Part shown: one piece after another, positions 27,501-34,556 of the stretch
How the letters are laid out: each line of letters opens with the position of its first letter
Position numbering within the stretch: position 1 is the first letter of the stretch
NCBI GenBank assembly: GCA_037191015.1
Contig: JBBCKD010000030.1
Coordinates: 7,973-71,972, forward strand
Reading direction: 5' to 3'
Origin: Ravibacter sp037191015
GTDB lineage: Bacteria > Bacteroidota > Bacteroidia > Cytophagales > Spirosomataceae
DNA length: 64,000 nt
Notes under the pieces: generated by a model
What the model saw: the letters and a program-made list of their open reading frames with translations, nothing else
Database searches by the model: none
What the model was told of the DNA's origin: nothing
Program-made: the position numbers and the translations under genes

Positions 27501-27795
27501 CGAAAACAATGTGAACGCAGAGTACCAGAAGCCCATCTATACTGAAGGTACGGGAGATCCGTTTCACACGGCTCTGGGCTACAGGAGCGGCTCTTTCCTC
27601 AAAATCCGCACTATATCGCTGGCCTATAACCTCGACAGCAGGGCGCTGAAAACGCAGGCTATCACCGGGTTAAAGCTATATGCGCAGATTGTCAACCCCG
27701 GAATGGTGTTCTCGAAGATCAGCTGGATCGATATGGATGTGCTGAGCGCGCCCTTCAACAGGGGGATCACCGTAGGACTGAGCGCATCATTTTAA
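24598..27795 (+). CDS. SusC/RagA-type TonB-dependent transporter without STN (second copy)
   Basis: A 1065-aa paralogue of the transporter at 18985. The N-terminal signal region is long (about 1-45). A carboxypeptidase-like domain (VKGQVTDEKGEGLPGVNVTV) follows directly, so the STN domain is absent. Shared blocks include SRPVANALEAMQGKVAGVDI, IRGVRSLTASNSPLFVVDG, YPRGDQPT, WDGSKVATTDWYGMVTQ and LFPYALPYDAEGNRIETPGG. The barrel ends NRGITVGLSASF. The frame is open back to 24478, but that part translates the repeat and lacks a signal sequence, so ATG 24598 was chosen. Lacking STN, it should import without signalling to FecR. Confidence 0.95.
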   Translation: MNYFIKSYRRFVGKGINFIKISVLPLFWAGALATLSTAHPLHSRDLPAFARLSYIVNGTGLTEQVVKGQVTDEKGEGLPGVNVTVKGTHIGTSTNVSGDYSLSVPNADAVLVFSYVGFQSKEITVGAQTTISVSLEPDRLALEEVVVVGYGTVKKRDLTGAVTGINEKEIKSRPVANALEAMQGKVAGVDISTAQRPGTAPTINIRGVRSLTASNSPLFVVDGIPLMTGGIEYINPNDIEAIDVLKDASATAIYGSRGANGVVIVTTKQGKVGKTSLNLNVATTFETLEDNRRMFNAGEYIDFRRWAYYYRNPAVYPRGDQPTIANDRAIFLATGDPTAWSNIEKGWASGSWDGSKVATTDWYGMVTQPGITQNLTLSATGGTENIKAYASFGYLDNKGTQKGQRYKRYSTSLNLDVAASKWFSMGGNLQVSYGVQEYGQSTAGGNPLSSQGSIYEQARTLFPYALPYDAEGNRIETPGGDIGIKNVAEEWLLNQDQRTTLRAFGSLFGQVDFGGITPFLKDLKYRVNFGPDFANYRGGNYIDSRSVRSAGSNYAALVKRQTISYTLDHLIYYNKTIGRHDFGVTLLSSQTRYSRDSSNIAANGVAFASQKWNALSKNYIPADNLSAYSSDWVKSQLQSYMARINYTFNDKYLLTASVRRDGASQLADGYKYAWFPSAALAWRINEENFLQNTSWVNDLKARVGVGVTGNSAIDPYATQGAITSVFYPYISTLGAGAVPSTTMANQGLGWEKTAQYNVGLDFSVFNRRITGSLDLYKSRTTDLLMQMSIPTITGYTTTFANIGETANKGWDLSLTTDNIKAGGFNWITSGSLSWQKDRIVKLATGSDDINNGWFIGQPIGVIYGYRSAGLWQAEDAEIFNQYNANGNTFSAGNVRPVDINNDMAIDANNDRVIIGNTRPRWILGLTNTFTYRGIELSAFLYGRMKYMYDTGGESQTGRGTQRAIDYYTENNVNAEYQKPIYTEGTGDPFHTALGYRSGSFLKIRTISLAYNLDSRALKTQAITGLKLYAQIVNPGMVFSKISWIDMDVLSAPFNRGITVGLSASF

Positions 27796-27828
27796 TTGCC
27801 GCGGCTATTCACAAAAAATTAAAGTAAA

Positions 27829-29805
27829 ATGAATACGAAAAAACTGATTATCAATATACTGCTTTTTGCAGGCCTGTTCTTTGTTTCCTCGTGCAACGAT
27901 GATTTTCTGAAAGAGGAACTGGAAACGGCGAGAGGGATGGAATATTACAAGACCGACGAAGGTATCATGGCGCTTTCGACGGGTACTTATCATCATGTCT
28001 TCAGTGCTCCGTTCAGCTCTGAAGCGCCCTTCTGTACAAACAGCTACGGGATAGACGAGTTCGGTATCGGTGGCGATGCCTCAAACAGCAGCTGGAACAA
28101 TTATGACGGAAGCTTGAAATCTATTGTTACGGTTGTCAACAGCAATACGACGAGCGCAAATGCGCAATGGGACAACCTGTATATCGGGATCGGAAATGCT
28201 AACCTGCTGATCGAGAATGCAACTGCCAGCGCTTCCGGATCGGACAATGTCAAAAAAATCGCTTTGGGCGAAGGCTACTTTTTCAGGGCCTATTGTTACC
28301 TGCGTCTGGTGTCGCAATATGGCGGCGTACCGCTCAAGACCACTTCAAGCAATACGGTAGAGCTGGAATTTACCAGGGCTACCGCCGAAGAAGTGAGCGC
28401 CCAGGTGATAGAGGATTTTAAGCAGGCCTATAATCTCCTGCCGGCAGCCGGTGCACCTGCAAAAATCACCAGGTTTGCGGCAGCCCACTACCTGGCCAAA
28501 GCGTACCTGTTCCGCGCCAGCGAAATCAACGATTCCTGGAATTCGTCTACCAAAGCGGGCGATCTTGCCGCCATCACTCCTTTGTGCGATGAAGTGATCG
28601 CGCAGCATCCGCTTACTGCCGATTTCGCAAGCCTGTGGAACTACACCGGCCCTGACGGCCCCAATGAGCGCCTTCCGGAGCTGATCCTTTCGGCCCAGTT
28701 TACATCCGATGTTTCTGCCAGCGGCTCAAACTCGCAGCACCTGTATTTTGCAGCCCGGTATGACGACCTGCCTTTTATGCAGCGCGATCTTACCGGTGAC
28801 AGGCCCTATAGCCGTTTGCGCCCCAACTATTATATGTTCAGGATATATGACATGGTCAACGACTCCCGCTTCTGGAAAAGCTTCCGTACCAAGCACCGGC
28901 TGAACAATTCTTCAGGCAGCTATTATGTGAACGGCGACCTGGGCATCATGTATATTGTCAACCAGCCCGGTGATACGCGCTTTTCGTCGTATGTGCTGAA
29001 CAACGAAGTGACTTACAGCGCCACCGGCAAAACCATCCCCAGCGCCTATGTCGCCTACCCGGGCGGCAGAACGACTGACGGCGCCCTGGATGTGAACGTA
29101 AGATTCCCTTCTTTGAGCAAGCATCTCGACGGCTCACGGGCGGCCGGTTTAAACGACACCAGGGGTTTGCGCGATCTCAACCTGGCCCGTTCTGCGGAAA
29201 CGTACCTGATTGCGGCCGAGGCGAAGATCAGGCTGGCAAAGCTGGGTACCGGCTCATATGCCGATGCGCTGCCCTATATCAATGCAGTCAGGGCCCGCGC
29301 CCAGTTTGCAGGCGGCGAAAACCGTTCGGCCTACTATGACGGCGGAGGCTCGTATAAAGTATCTATTCCATATTCGGCAAATCCTACTGTCATAGAGTCC
29401 ATAAGGTCATACATGGGCGAAAATTCGTATTACGAGTCGAACAATATCCCGGTGACCACCGCCGCCTCGGCCAGCCTGGCTATTGCCGATATCAACGCTC
29501 TTCCTGCAGGCGACGAATATGTGATCACCGCATTGAGCTTAACAGGCGCTTACGACAGGATGCTCGCGCTTGTGCTGAATGAACGTTCGCGTGAGCTTGC
29601 CGGCGAGTACAAGCGCTGGGAAGACCTTTCAAGAACAAAAACGCTGGTACCCCGTGTACGGGCGTTCAATTTCCAGGCAACCGGCTTTATACAGGAATAT
29701 CACCAGCTCCGCGCTATCCCCCAGACATACCTGGATGGGATCCAGGCAAACGGCCGGAGCCTGACTTCCGCAGAAAAGCAGGCGCAGCAAAACCCGGGAT
29801 ACTAG
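27829..29805 (+). CDS. SusD/RagB-family surface lipoprotein (second copy)
   Basis: A 658-aa lipoprotein, partner of the second SusC 33 bases upstream (the same spacing as in the first pair). The signal ends in LFFVSSC, then the acidic NDDFLKEELE. Family blocks are GEGYFFRAYCYLRLVSQYGG, AAHYLAKAYLFRASEINDSW, NERSRELAGEYKRWEDLSRT and HQLRAIPQTYLDGIQANG. It aligns along its whole length with the first SusD (for example GGDASN, WNNYDGS, SRFWKSF and YYESNNIPVTTAA), showing a tandem duplication of the pair. A perfect hairpin follows. Confidence 0.95.
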   Translation: MNTKKLIINILLFAGLFFVSSCNDDFLKEELETARGMEYYKTDEGIMALSTGTYHHVFSAPFSSEAPFCTNSYGIDEFGIGGDASNSSWNNYDGSLKSIVTVVNSNTTSANAQWDNLYIGIGNANLLIENATASASGSDNVKKIALGEGYFFRAYCYLRLVSQYGGVPLKTTSSNTVELEFTRATAEEVSAQVIEDFKQAYNLLPAAGAPAKITRFAAAHYLAKAYLFRASEINDSWNSSTKAGDLAAITPLCDEVIAQHPLTADFASLWNYTGPDGPNERLPELILSAQFTSDVSASGSNSQHLYFAARYDDLPFMQRDLTGDRPYSRLRPNYYMFRIYDMVNDSRFWKSFRTKHRLNNSSGSYYVNGDLGIMYIVNQPGDTRFSSYVLNNEVTYSATGKTIPSAYVAYPGGRTTDGALDVNVRFPSLSKHLDGSRAAGLNDTRGLRDLNLARSAETYLIAAEAKIRLAKLGTGSYADALPYINAVRARAQFAGGENRSAYYDGGGSYKVSIPYSANPTVIESIRSYMGENSYYESNNIPVTTAASASLAIADINALPAGDEYVITALSLTGAYDRMLALVLNERSRELAGEYKRWEDLSRTKTLVPRVRAFNFQATGFIQEYHQLRAIPQTYLDGIQANGRSLTSAEKQAQQNPGY

Positions 29806-29822
29806 GGATTACAAAAACAAAC

Positions 29823-29844
29823 GGGGAGAGCGAAGGCTCTCCCC
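29823..29844. terminator. Hairpin between convergent susD and nupC
   Basis: Perfect 9-bp arms GGGGAGAGC (29823-29831) and GCTCTCCCC (29836-29844) with a GAAG loop, in the 54-base gap between convergent genes. There is no strong T-run, so termination is inferred from position. Confidence 0.6.
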
Positions 29845-29859
29845 AAATCCTTCCCCTTT

Positions 29860-31101
29860 TCATCCCATCAGGATACCGGCGAAAGTAGCGGAAAGATAGG
29901 ACGCCAGTGTTCCGCAGATAAGTGCTCTGAAACCCAGCCTGGCCAGGTCGCCCCTCCGTTCGGGGGCAAGCTCTCCGATTCCCCCTACCTGGATGGCTAT
30001 CGAGCTGAAGTTAGCAAACCCGCATAGCGCAAAGCTGGTGATAACCATTGTTTTGGGCGACAGGGCGTCCTTTACTTTGATGAGATCGAGATAGGCGACA
30101 AATTCGTTGATGACCATTTTGGTCCCCATCAGGGCCCCGGCTGTCTCAACGTCCCGGGCAGGCACGCCCATAGCCCAGGCGAAAACCGAAAAGAGCTTGC
30201 CGAGGATATAGTTGAAGCTGAGTTCCGGGAAATTGAACATCATCCCGACGCGGCCCAGCAGGTAGTCGAATAGCGCTACCAGGGCAATAAAGCCGATAAG
30301 CATGGCAACCACGTTCAACCCTACTTTGAGGCCTTCACCGGCGCCGGCAGCAATGGCGTCCAGCAGGTTGGCGTGATTTTTACTGACGTCGATCCTGACA
30401 GCTCCCGCGGTTTCGGAGCGCTGGGTTTCGGGGTAAACTATTTTCGAAATGACCAGGGCTCCCGGTGCGGCCATCAGGCTGGCGGCGATCAGGTAGGGCG
30501 CGGGGACCCCGAGAGAAATATAGACGGCCATCACGCCGCCGGCAATACAGGCAAAGCTTCCTGTCATCGAGGCCATAAGCTCCGACCGCGTCATTCTTTG
30601 AAGATAGGGTTTGATCATGATCTGGGCTTCCACCTGTCCTACAAAGGCGCTGGCTACGTTTGAAAGCGCCTCCGCTCCGCTTACACCCATCAACTTATAG
30701 ACGCCCCCTGCAATAAAGGAAACCACTCTTTGCATAAGCCCCACATGGTAAAGCATATTGACCAGGACTGCTACGAATATGATGGTGGGTACGACCTTGA
30801 AAAAGAAAATAAAATCGTTGCCTTCACCGAAAGCCCGGGTCATCAGGGGCATATTGACAAGCGATCCGAACACAAATTCCGCTCCTTTGTCGGAGAATGA
30901 AAGCAGCTTCTGTATCTTTTCGCCCAGCCACTGGAAAAGCGTATGGCCGATGTCTGTCCGGAGGATAAAAACGGCAATCCCGAACTGCAGCAGGAGCCCT
31001 GTCCCGACGGTACGGAAGCTGATTGCTTTACGGTTGTTGGAAAGCGCGAAGGCAATGCCCAGGATGAGGACGATGCCTATTATTCCTTTAAACCTCTCCA
31101 T
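29860..31101 (-). CDS. NupC-type concentrative nucleoside transporter
   Basis: A 413-aa inner-membrane sodium- or proton-coupled nucleoside importer (CNT family). Family sequence includes the N-terminal GIVLILGIAFALSNNRKAIS, the gate region GAEFVFGSLVN, SFVGQVEAQIMIKPYL-like (AFVGQVEAQIMIKPYL), MTGSFACIAGGVMAVYISLG, and the C-terminal TKMVINEFVAYLDL and FALCGFANFSSIAIQVGGIG. These contain the nucleoside-contacting residues of the fold. About eight to ten membrane segments are visible. It begins 23 bases after ppk1 on the same strand and is probably cotranscribed. The pairing may link nucleoside uptake to phosphate/energy stores, but that is inference. Confidence 0.94.
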   Translation of the reverse strand: MERFKGIIGIVLILGIAFALSNNRKAISFRTVGTGLLLQFGIAVFILRTDIGHTLFQWLGEKIQKLLSFSDKGAEFVFGSLVNMPLMTRAFGEGNDFIFFFKVVPTIIFVAVLVNMLYHVGLMQRVVSFIAGGVYKLMGVSGAEALSNVASAFVGQVEAQIMIKPYLQRMTRSELMASMTGSFACIAGGVMAVYISLGVPAPYLIAASLMAAPGALVISKIVYPETQRSETAGAVRIDVSKNHANLLDAIAAGAGEGLKVGLNVVAMLIGFIALVALFDYLLGRVGMMFNFPELSFNYILGKLFSVFAWAMGVPARDVETAGALMGTKMVINEFVAYLDLIKVKDALSPKTMVITSFALCGFANFSSIAIQVGGIGELAPERRGDLARLGFRALICGTLASYLSATFAGILMG

Positions 31102-31124
31102 CGGTTGTTCTCGGCATATTTATA

Positions 31125-33395
31125 TCAGGAGCTTAGGTCATGGTGCATTTGAAGACGGCCGGCGGGATCGTTCTGACGGAAGAGCGCTGCTTTCCTGACG
31201 TCTTCCATGGTTATTTTGTAAAACTCTTCATGAATATTGAAGCGCGCTGACTCGGCGTCGGGCATGACCTTTGAATAGGAGCCGTCTTCGTTAAGCACAT
31301 ACGCGTTGACATTGTCTCTCAGGTTGTATTCCAGCATGGCAATTGTTTCCTGCTTCACGTCTTCATCCACGAAAGCAAAGAGGGACTCGATACGCCTGTC
31401 AAAGCTGCGTACCATGACGTCGGCGCTGCCCCCGTATACAATAGGGTCGTTCGCGTTGTGGAAATAGTACAGCCGGGAGTGTTCCAGGAGATCGCCCACG
31501 ATCGACCGCACTTCAATATTTTCACTCAGGCCTTCGCGACCGGGTCGCAGACAGCATATGCCTCTCACGATCAGCCTGACGGGTACTCCCGCCTGCGAAG
31601 CCTCGTAAAGCTTCATGATCACTTCCCTGTCTTCCAGGGAGTTGATCTTGATACAGATCCCGGAGGGTAGTCCTGCCTGCGCGTTGGCAGCCTCTTTCAT
31701 GATCAGCCCGATGAGCCCGTCGCGCATGTGCCGGGGAGCTGTAATGAGGTTGGCATACTGATTGGGAACAGAGTGTCCTGTAATGACATTGAAAAATTCC
31801 GAGATGTCGCGCGTATACTCTTCCCGCGAAGTAAGCAGGCCAATATCGGTATAGAGCCTGGCGGTATCTTCATTGTAGTTGCCGCTCGACATGTGTGCGT
31901 AACGGGTCACATTGTTGCCTTCATTCCGGATGATCAGCAGGAGCTTTGTATGGGTTTTCAGCAGGCCTATGCCGTAAATAATGAAACAGCCGGCTTTTTG
32001 CAGCCGCTGTGCTTCCCTGATGTTGTTTTCTTCATCGAACCTGGCCTTTACTTCAAAAAGCACGGCTACGTGCTTGCCGTTTTCAGCAGCTTTCAGCAGC
32101 GCGTTGGTAACCCTCGAATTTTTTGCCAGCCTGTAGATGGTCAGTTTAATGGACAGCACCTTCGGGTCTTCGGCTGCCTGCTCGAGGAGCTGAAGCACAG
32201 GCTCGAAATTATTATAAGGATGGTGAAGGAGTATGTCTTTTTCCTGGATTACCTCGAATATGTTGCTGGCTCTTTCCCGCCCGATACCCAGCGGCGGAAC
32301 GGGCGGGTGGGTGGGAGGCGTCTGATCCTTGAACTCAGGGAACCTGACGATCTGCCAGAGCCCGGTGTAATCGATAAGCCCCCTGTTGACGAAGATGTTG
32401 TGTTCATCGATTTCCCAGCGTTTCCTTAACAGCTTCAGCAGCTTATTATCGGCGTTTTCCTCGATCTCAACTCTTACAACCCTTCCCAGTCGCCTGTTTT
32501 TAATTTTTTGCCTGAGCTCGTCGACCAGGTCGGCTTCAATATCGTCGCTGTCTTCCAGCGAGAAATCTTCATTGCGCATGACCCTGAAGATCGTCGTGGA
32601 GCATATCCGGATATTGCGGTAAAGTTTCTTGATGTGCGAGCGGACAATACTTTCTATAGGGACAAAAAGTACTTCTTCCGCCCGTTCAACCACGTAAAAG
32701 CGGGGCAGGTTGGCCGGCAGCTGGACAAAAGAGAGCTTTTCTTCCTCCTCGTCGTTGCCGTCTGCTTTTGTCGTTACGGCCAGGATAAGGACCTTCGCCA
32801 GCAGGACCGGGAATGCATGCGTGTAATCATACAGCATGGGAGTCAGCATAGGGTATACCGTCCTGTCGAAAAAACCGGCGGCTTTTTCGCTTTCTTCCGG
32901 CTCCAGCTCCCCGACCTGTACGACCCTGAACTTGTGTTTTTCAAAGAGCGGGCTGAGCTCATCGAGATACAGGCTGTTTTGTTCTTCCACAAACTGCTGA
33001 GCTGTTGTGAGAAGCAGCTTTTTGAAGGGCACTTCCCTAAGGCCCGAATAGTCGATCCTTTGCTTCCCGTAGTCAAGGTAATTGTAGAGGTTACCCACCC
33101 TGATGGTAAAGAACTCGTCGAGATTGGAGCTGGTAATAGCCAGGAATTTGAGCCGGTCGAAGATGTTCCGGTCTTTGTTTTTTGCCTGGTCCAGGACCCG
33201 CTCGTTAAACTTGAGCCAGCTGAGGTCACGGCTTATCAGGTCGCTCTGGGCAACGGTTTGCGCGACTTTCTCCGGGTTTTTCCTGAAAGGGCTTTCCTCT
33301 TCCTCCTGTCTGGCCGGGCTGAAAAAAGAGAACAGGTCGGAAAGGGATGACTTTTTTCTGTCGTTTTGGGGAAAACTGGAATGGTCCGAAGGCAT
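31125..33395 (-). CDS. ppk1: Polyphosphate kinase 1
   Basis: A 756-aa enzyme that reversibly makes polyphosphate from ATP. After a variable N-terminal stretch of about 55 residues comes the N domain (LISRDLSWLKFNERVLDQA, FLAITSSNLDEFFTIRVG). The head domain, and then the catalytic C1 and C2 domains, follow. Blocks include DILLHHPYNNFEPVLQLLEQ, SIKLTIYRLAKNSRVTNALL, HVAVLFEVKARFDEENNIR and the autophosphorylated-His block THTKLLLIIR...YAHMSSGNYNEDTARLYTD. A second His motif region is RIESLFAFVDEDVKQE. The length is near the family's usual about 690-750. It starts a probable ppk1-nupC operon. Confidence 0.96.
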   Translation of the reverse strand: MPSDHSSFPQNDRKKSSLSDLFSFFSPARQEEEESPFRKNPEKVAQTVAQSDLISRDLSWLKFNERVLDQAKNKDRNIFDRLKFLAITSSNLDEFFTIRVGNLYNYLDYGKQRIDYSGLREVPFKKLLLTTAQQFVEEQNSLYLDELSPLFEKHKFRVVQVGELEPEESEKAAGFFDRTVYPMLTPMLYDYTHAFPVLLAKVLILAVTTKADGNDEEEEKLSFVQLPANLPRFYVVERAEEVLFVPIESIVRSHIKKLYRNIRICSTTIFRVMRNEDFSLEDSDDIEADLVDELRQKIKNRRLGRVVRVEIEENADNKLLKLLRKRWEIDEHNIFVNRGLIDYTGLWQIVRFPEFKDQTPPTHPPVPPLGIGRERASNIFEVIQEKDILLHHPYNNFEPVLQLLEQAAEDPKVLSIKLTIYRLAKNSRVTNALLKAAENGKHVAVLFEVKARFDEENNIREAQRLQKAGCFIIYGIGLLKTHTKLLLIIRNEGNNVTRYAHMSSGNYNEDTARLYTDIGLLTSREEYTRDISEFFNVITGHSVPNQYANLITAPRHMRDGLIGLIMKEAANAQAGLPSGICIKINSLEDREVIMKLYEASQAGVPVRLIVRGICCLRPGREGLSENIEVRSIVGDLLEHSRLYYFHNANDPIVYGGSADVMVRSFDRRIESLFAFVDEDVKQETIAMLEYNLRDNVNAYVLNEDGSYSKVMPDAESARFNIHEEFYKITMEDVRKAALFRQNDPAGRLQMHHDLSS

Positions 33396-33510
33396 GGCAA
33401 TGGCAAAGTGGGATTGAAACCGGCTGGGCGTTAAAGATATTTTCCTGGCTTTTTGTCAAGCCCAAATTAGCCATTTTTACAGATAAAAAAAAACCATCTC
33501 CAGGCTTGCC

Positions 33511-34431
33511 TTACCGGCCCGGTTCGGAACGGTAGGGTGAAGGGCCGGCGCTTCCCGGGATGTACGTTTTCAGCTCTCCTCTCCTGATACCGGTCATGAA
33601 ACGTATGGAAATGCCGAAATTCCAGCCCGTCCCGTCGGACTTCAGAAAGCCGGTATCGTTTACCTTTTTGTTGTCTGCATAAGTGAGCTCCGTAGAGATG
33701 GCGGTGCCGTATCCCCAGTGGCGCCTGATGAAGAAGGCCGCATCGGTCCATTCACTTACTTTGAAGGCGTATTCCACAGAGGCTTCGACCCCGTATGTCC
33801 ATTCGTTTCCGATCGTGGTTTTACTGCTCAGATAGGTGGTATCGGTCGGCCCCCTGTTGTCGTAGTGGGTAATCATATAGGCTTTGGGATCGCGCGACCC
33901 GCCCGAGTTGGGAACGCCCCATACACCGCCTCCTATCCAGAGGCCCGGTCGCCGTAGCCCCATTTTTCCAAATTCGACCAGGAACTTCGTGCGGAGAAAA
34001 AACGCGTTTCCGTCATTGGAAAATTTGAAGCCTCCCTTATTGGTGGTGTTCAGAACCGCTGTATTGTGAATTTTACTGTGCGCATACCCTCCCTCCACAG
34101 CGAGCTGCTCACGGAAAATCCAGCCGACCTGGCCGGCAAAGGAAAAGTCAATAGTGCTGGCGGGAAAAGGCTTGAAAAGATACCTGTAGTTATTATCGAG
34201 GCTGGTGATATCCGAACGACCGAACAAATCGGCTCCCAGGTACCACCGGCTCAGGATTTTTACCCTTTCCAGCTGCCTTTCCGCTTCTTTTTTCATCCTG
34301 ACCTTTTGGATGGTAGGTGTTTCGGATGCTTCGGGAGTATAGTATTTTTCGTCAGGCACGTCCGTTTCCTGGGCCCTGAGTACCGGGAATGATAAGATGG
34401 TCAGTATAAAAACAAAGGAGATGTGTCTCAT
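33511..34431 (-). CDS. Predicted outer-membrane beta-barrel protein, unknown function
   Basis: A 306-aa exported protein: signal peptide at 1-20 (FVFILTILSFPVLRAQ). A short helical part (about 35-60, IQKVRMKKEAERQLERVKIL) precedes a Gly- and aromatic-rich region of alternating strands. Examples are WYLGADLFGRSDITSLDNNY, TIDFSFAGQVGWIFREQLAV, GLWIGGGVWGVPNS and GWNFGISIRFMTGIRRG. This pattern suggests an 8- to 12-strand outer-membrane barrel. I recognise no named family. It is separated from gyrB by a terminator and from ppk1 by 115 bases. Confidence 0.75.
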   Translation of the reverse strand: MRHISFVFILTILSFPVLRAQETDVPDEKYYTPEASETPTIQKVRMKKEAERQLERVKILSRWYLGADLFGRSDITSLDNNYRYLFKPFPASTIDFSFAGQVGWIFREQLAVEGGYAHSKIHNTAVLNTTNKGGFKFSNDGNAFFLRTKFLVEFGKMGLRRPGLWIGGGVWGVPNSGGSRDPKAYMITHYDNRGPTDTTYLSSKTTIGNEWTYGVEASVEYAFKVSEWTDAAFFIRRHWGYGTAISTELTYADNKKVNDTGFLKSDGTGWNFGISIRFMTGIRRGELKTYIPGSAGPSPYRSEPGR

Positions 34432-34493
34432 GCTCTTTGCGCTGATCTTTTATTCAACATTACTATCCGGCGGCGAAAAATGTTGCTTCGGGT

Positions 34494-34537
34494 GAAAAAA
34501 AGCGGATGGCCGTTTATACTAAGACCACCCGCTTTGT
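34494..34537 (-). terminator. Rho-independent terminator of gyrB
   Basis: On the minus strand, stem AAGCGGGTGG pairs with CCATCCGCTT (one G-T pair), and the following bases are a run of seven T (plus strand A-run at 34494-34501). Confidence 0.8.
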
Positions 34538-34556
34538 AATAAGGTTGCAATGCCCG

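Noticed and set aside
33405..33430. tRNA-like GGATTGAAACC sequence upstream of ppk1
   Set aside because: No acceptor stem, anticodon arm or CCA-end could be fitted around it.
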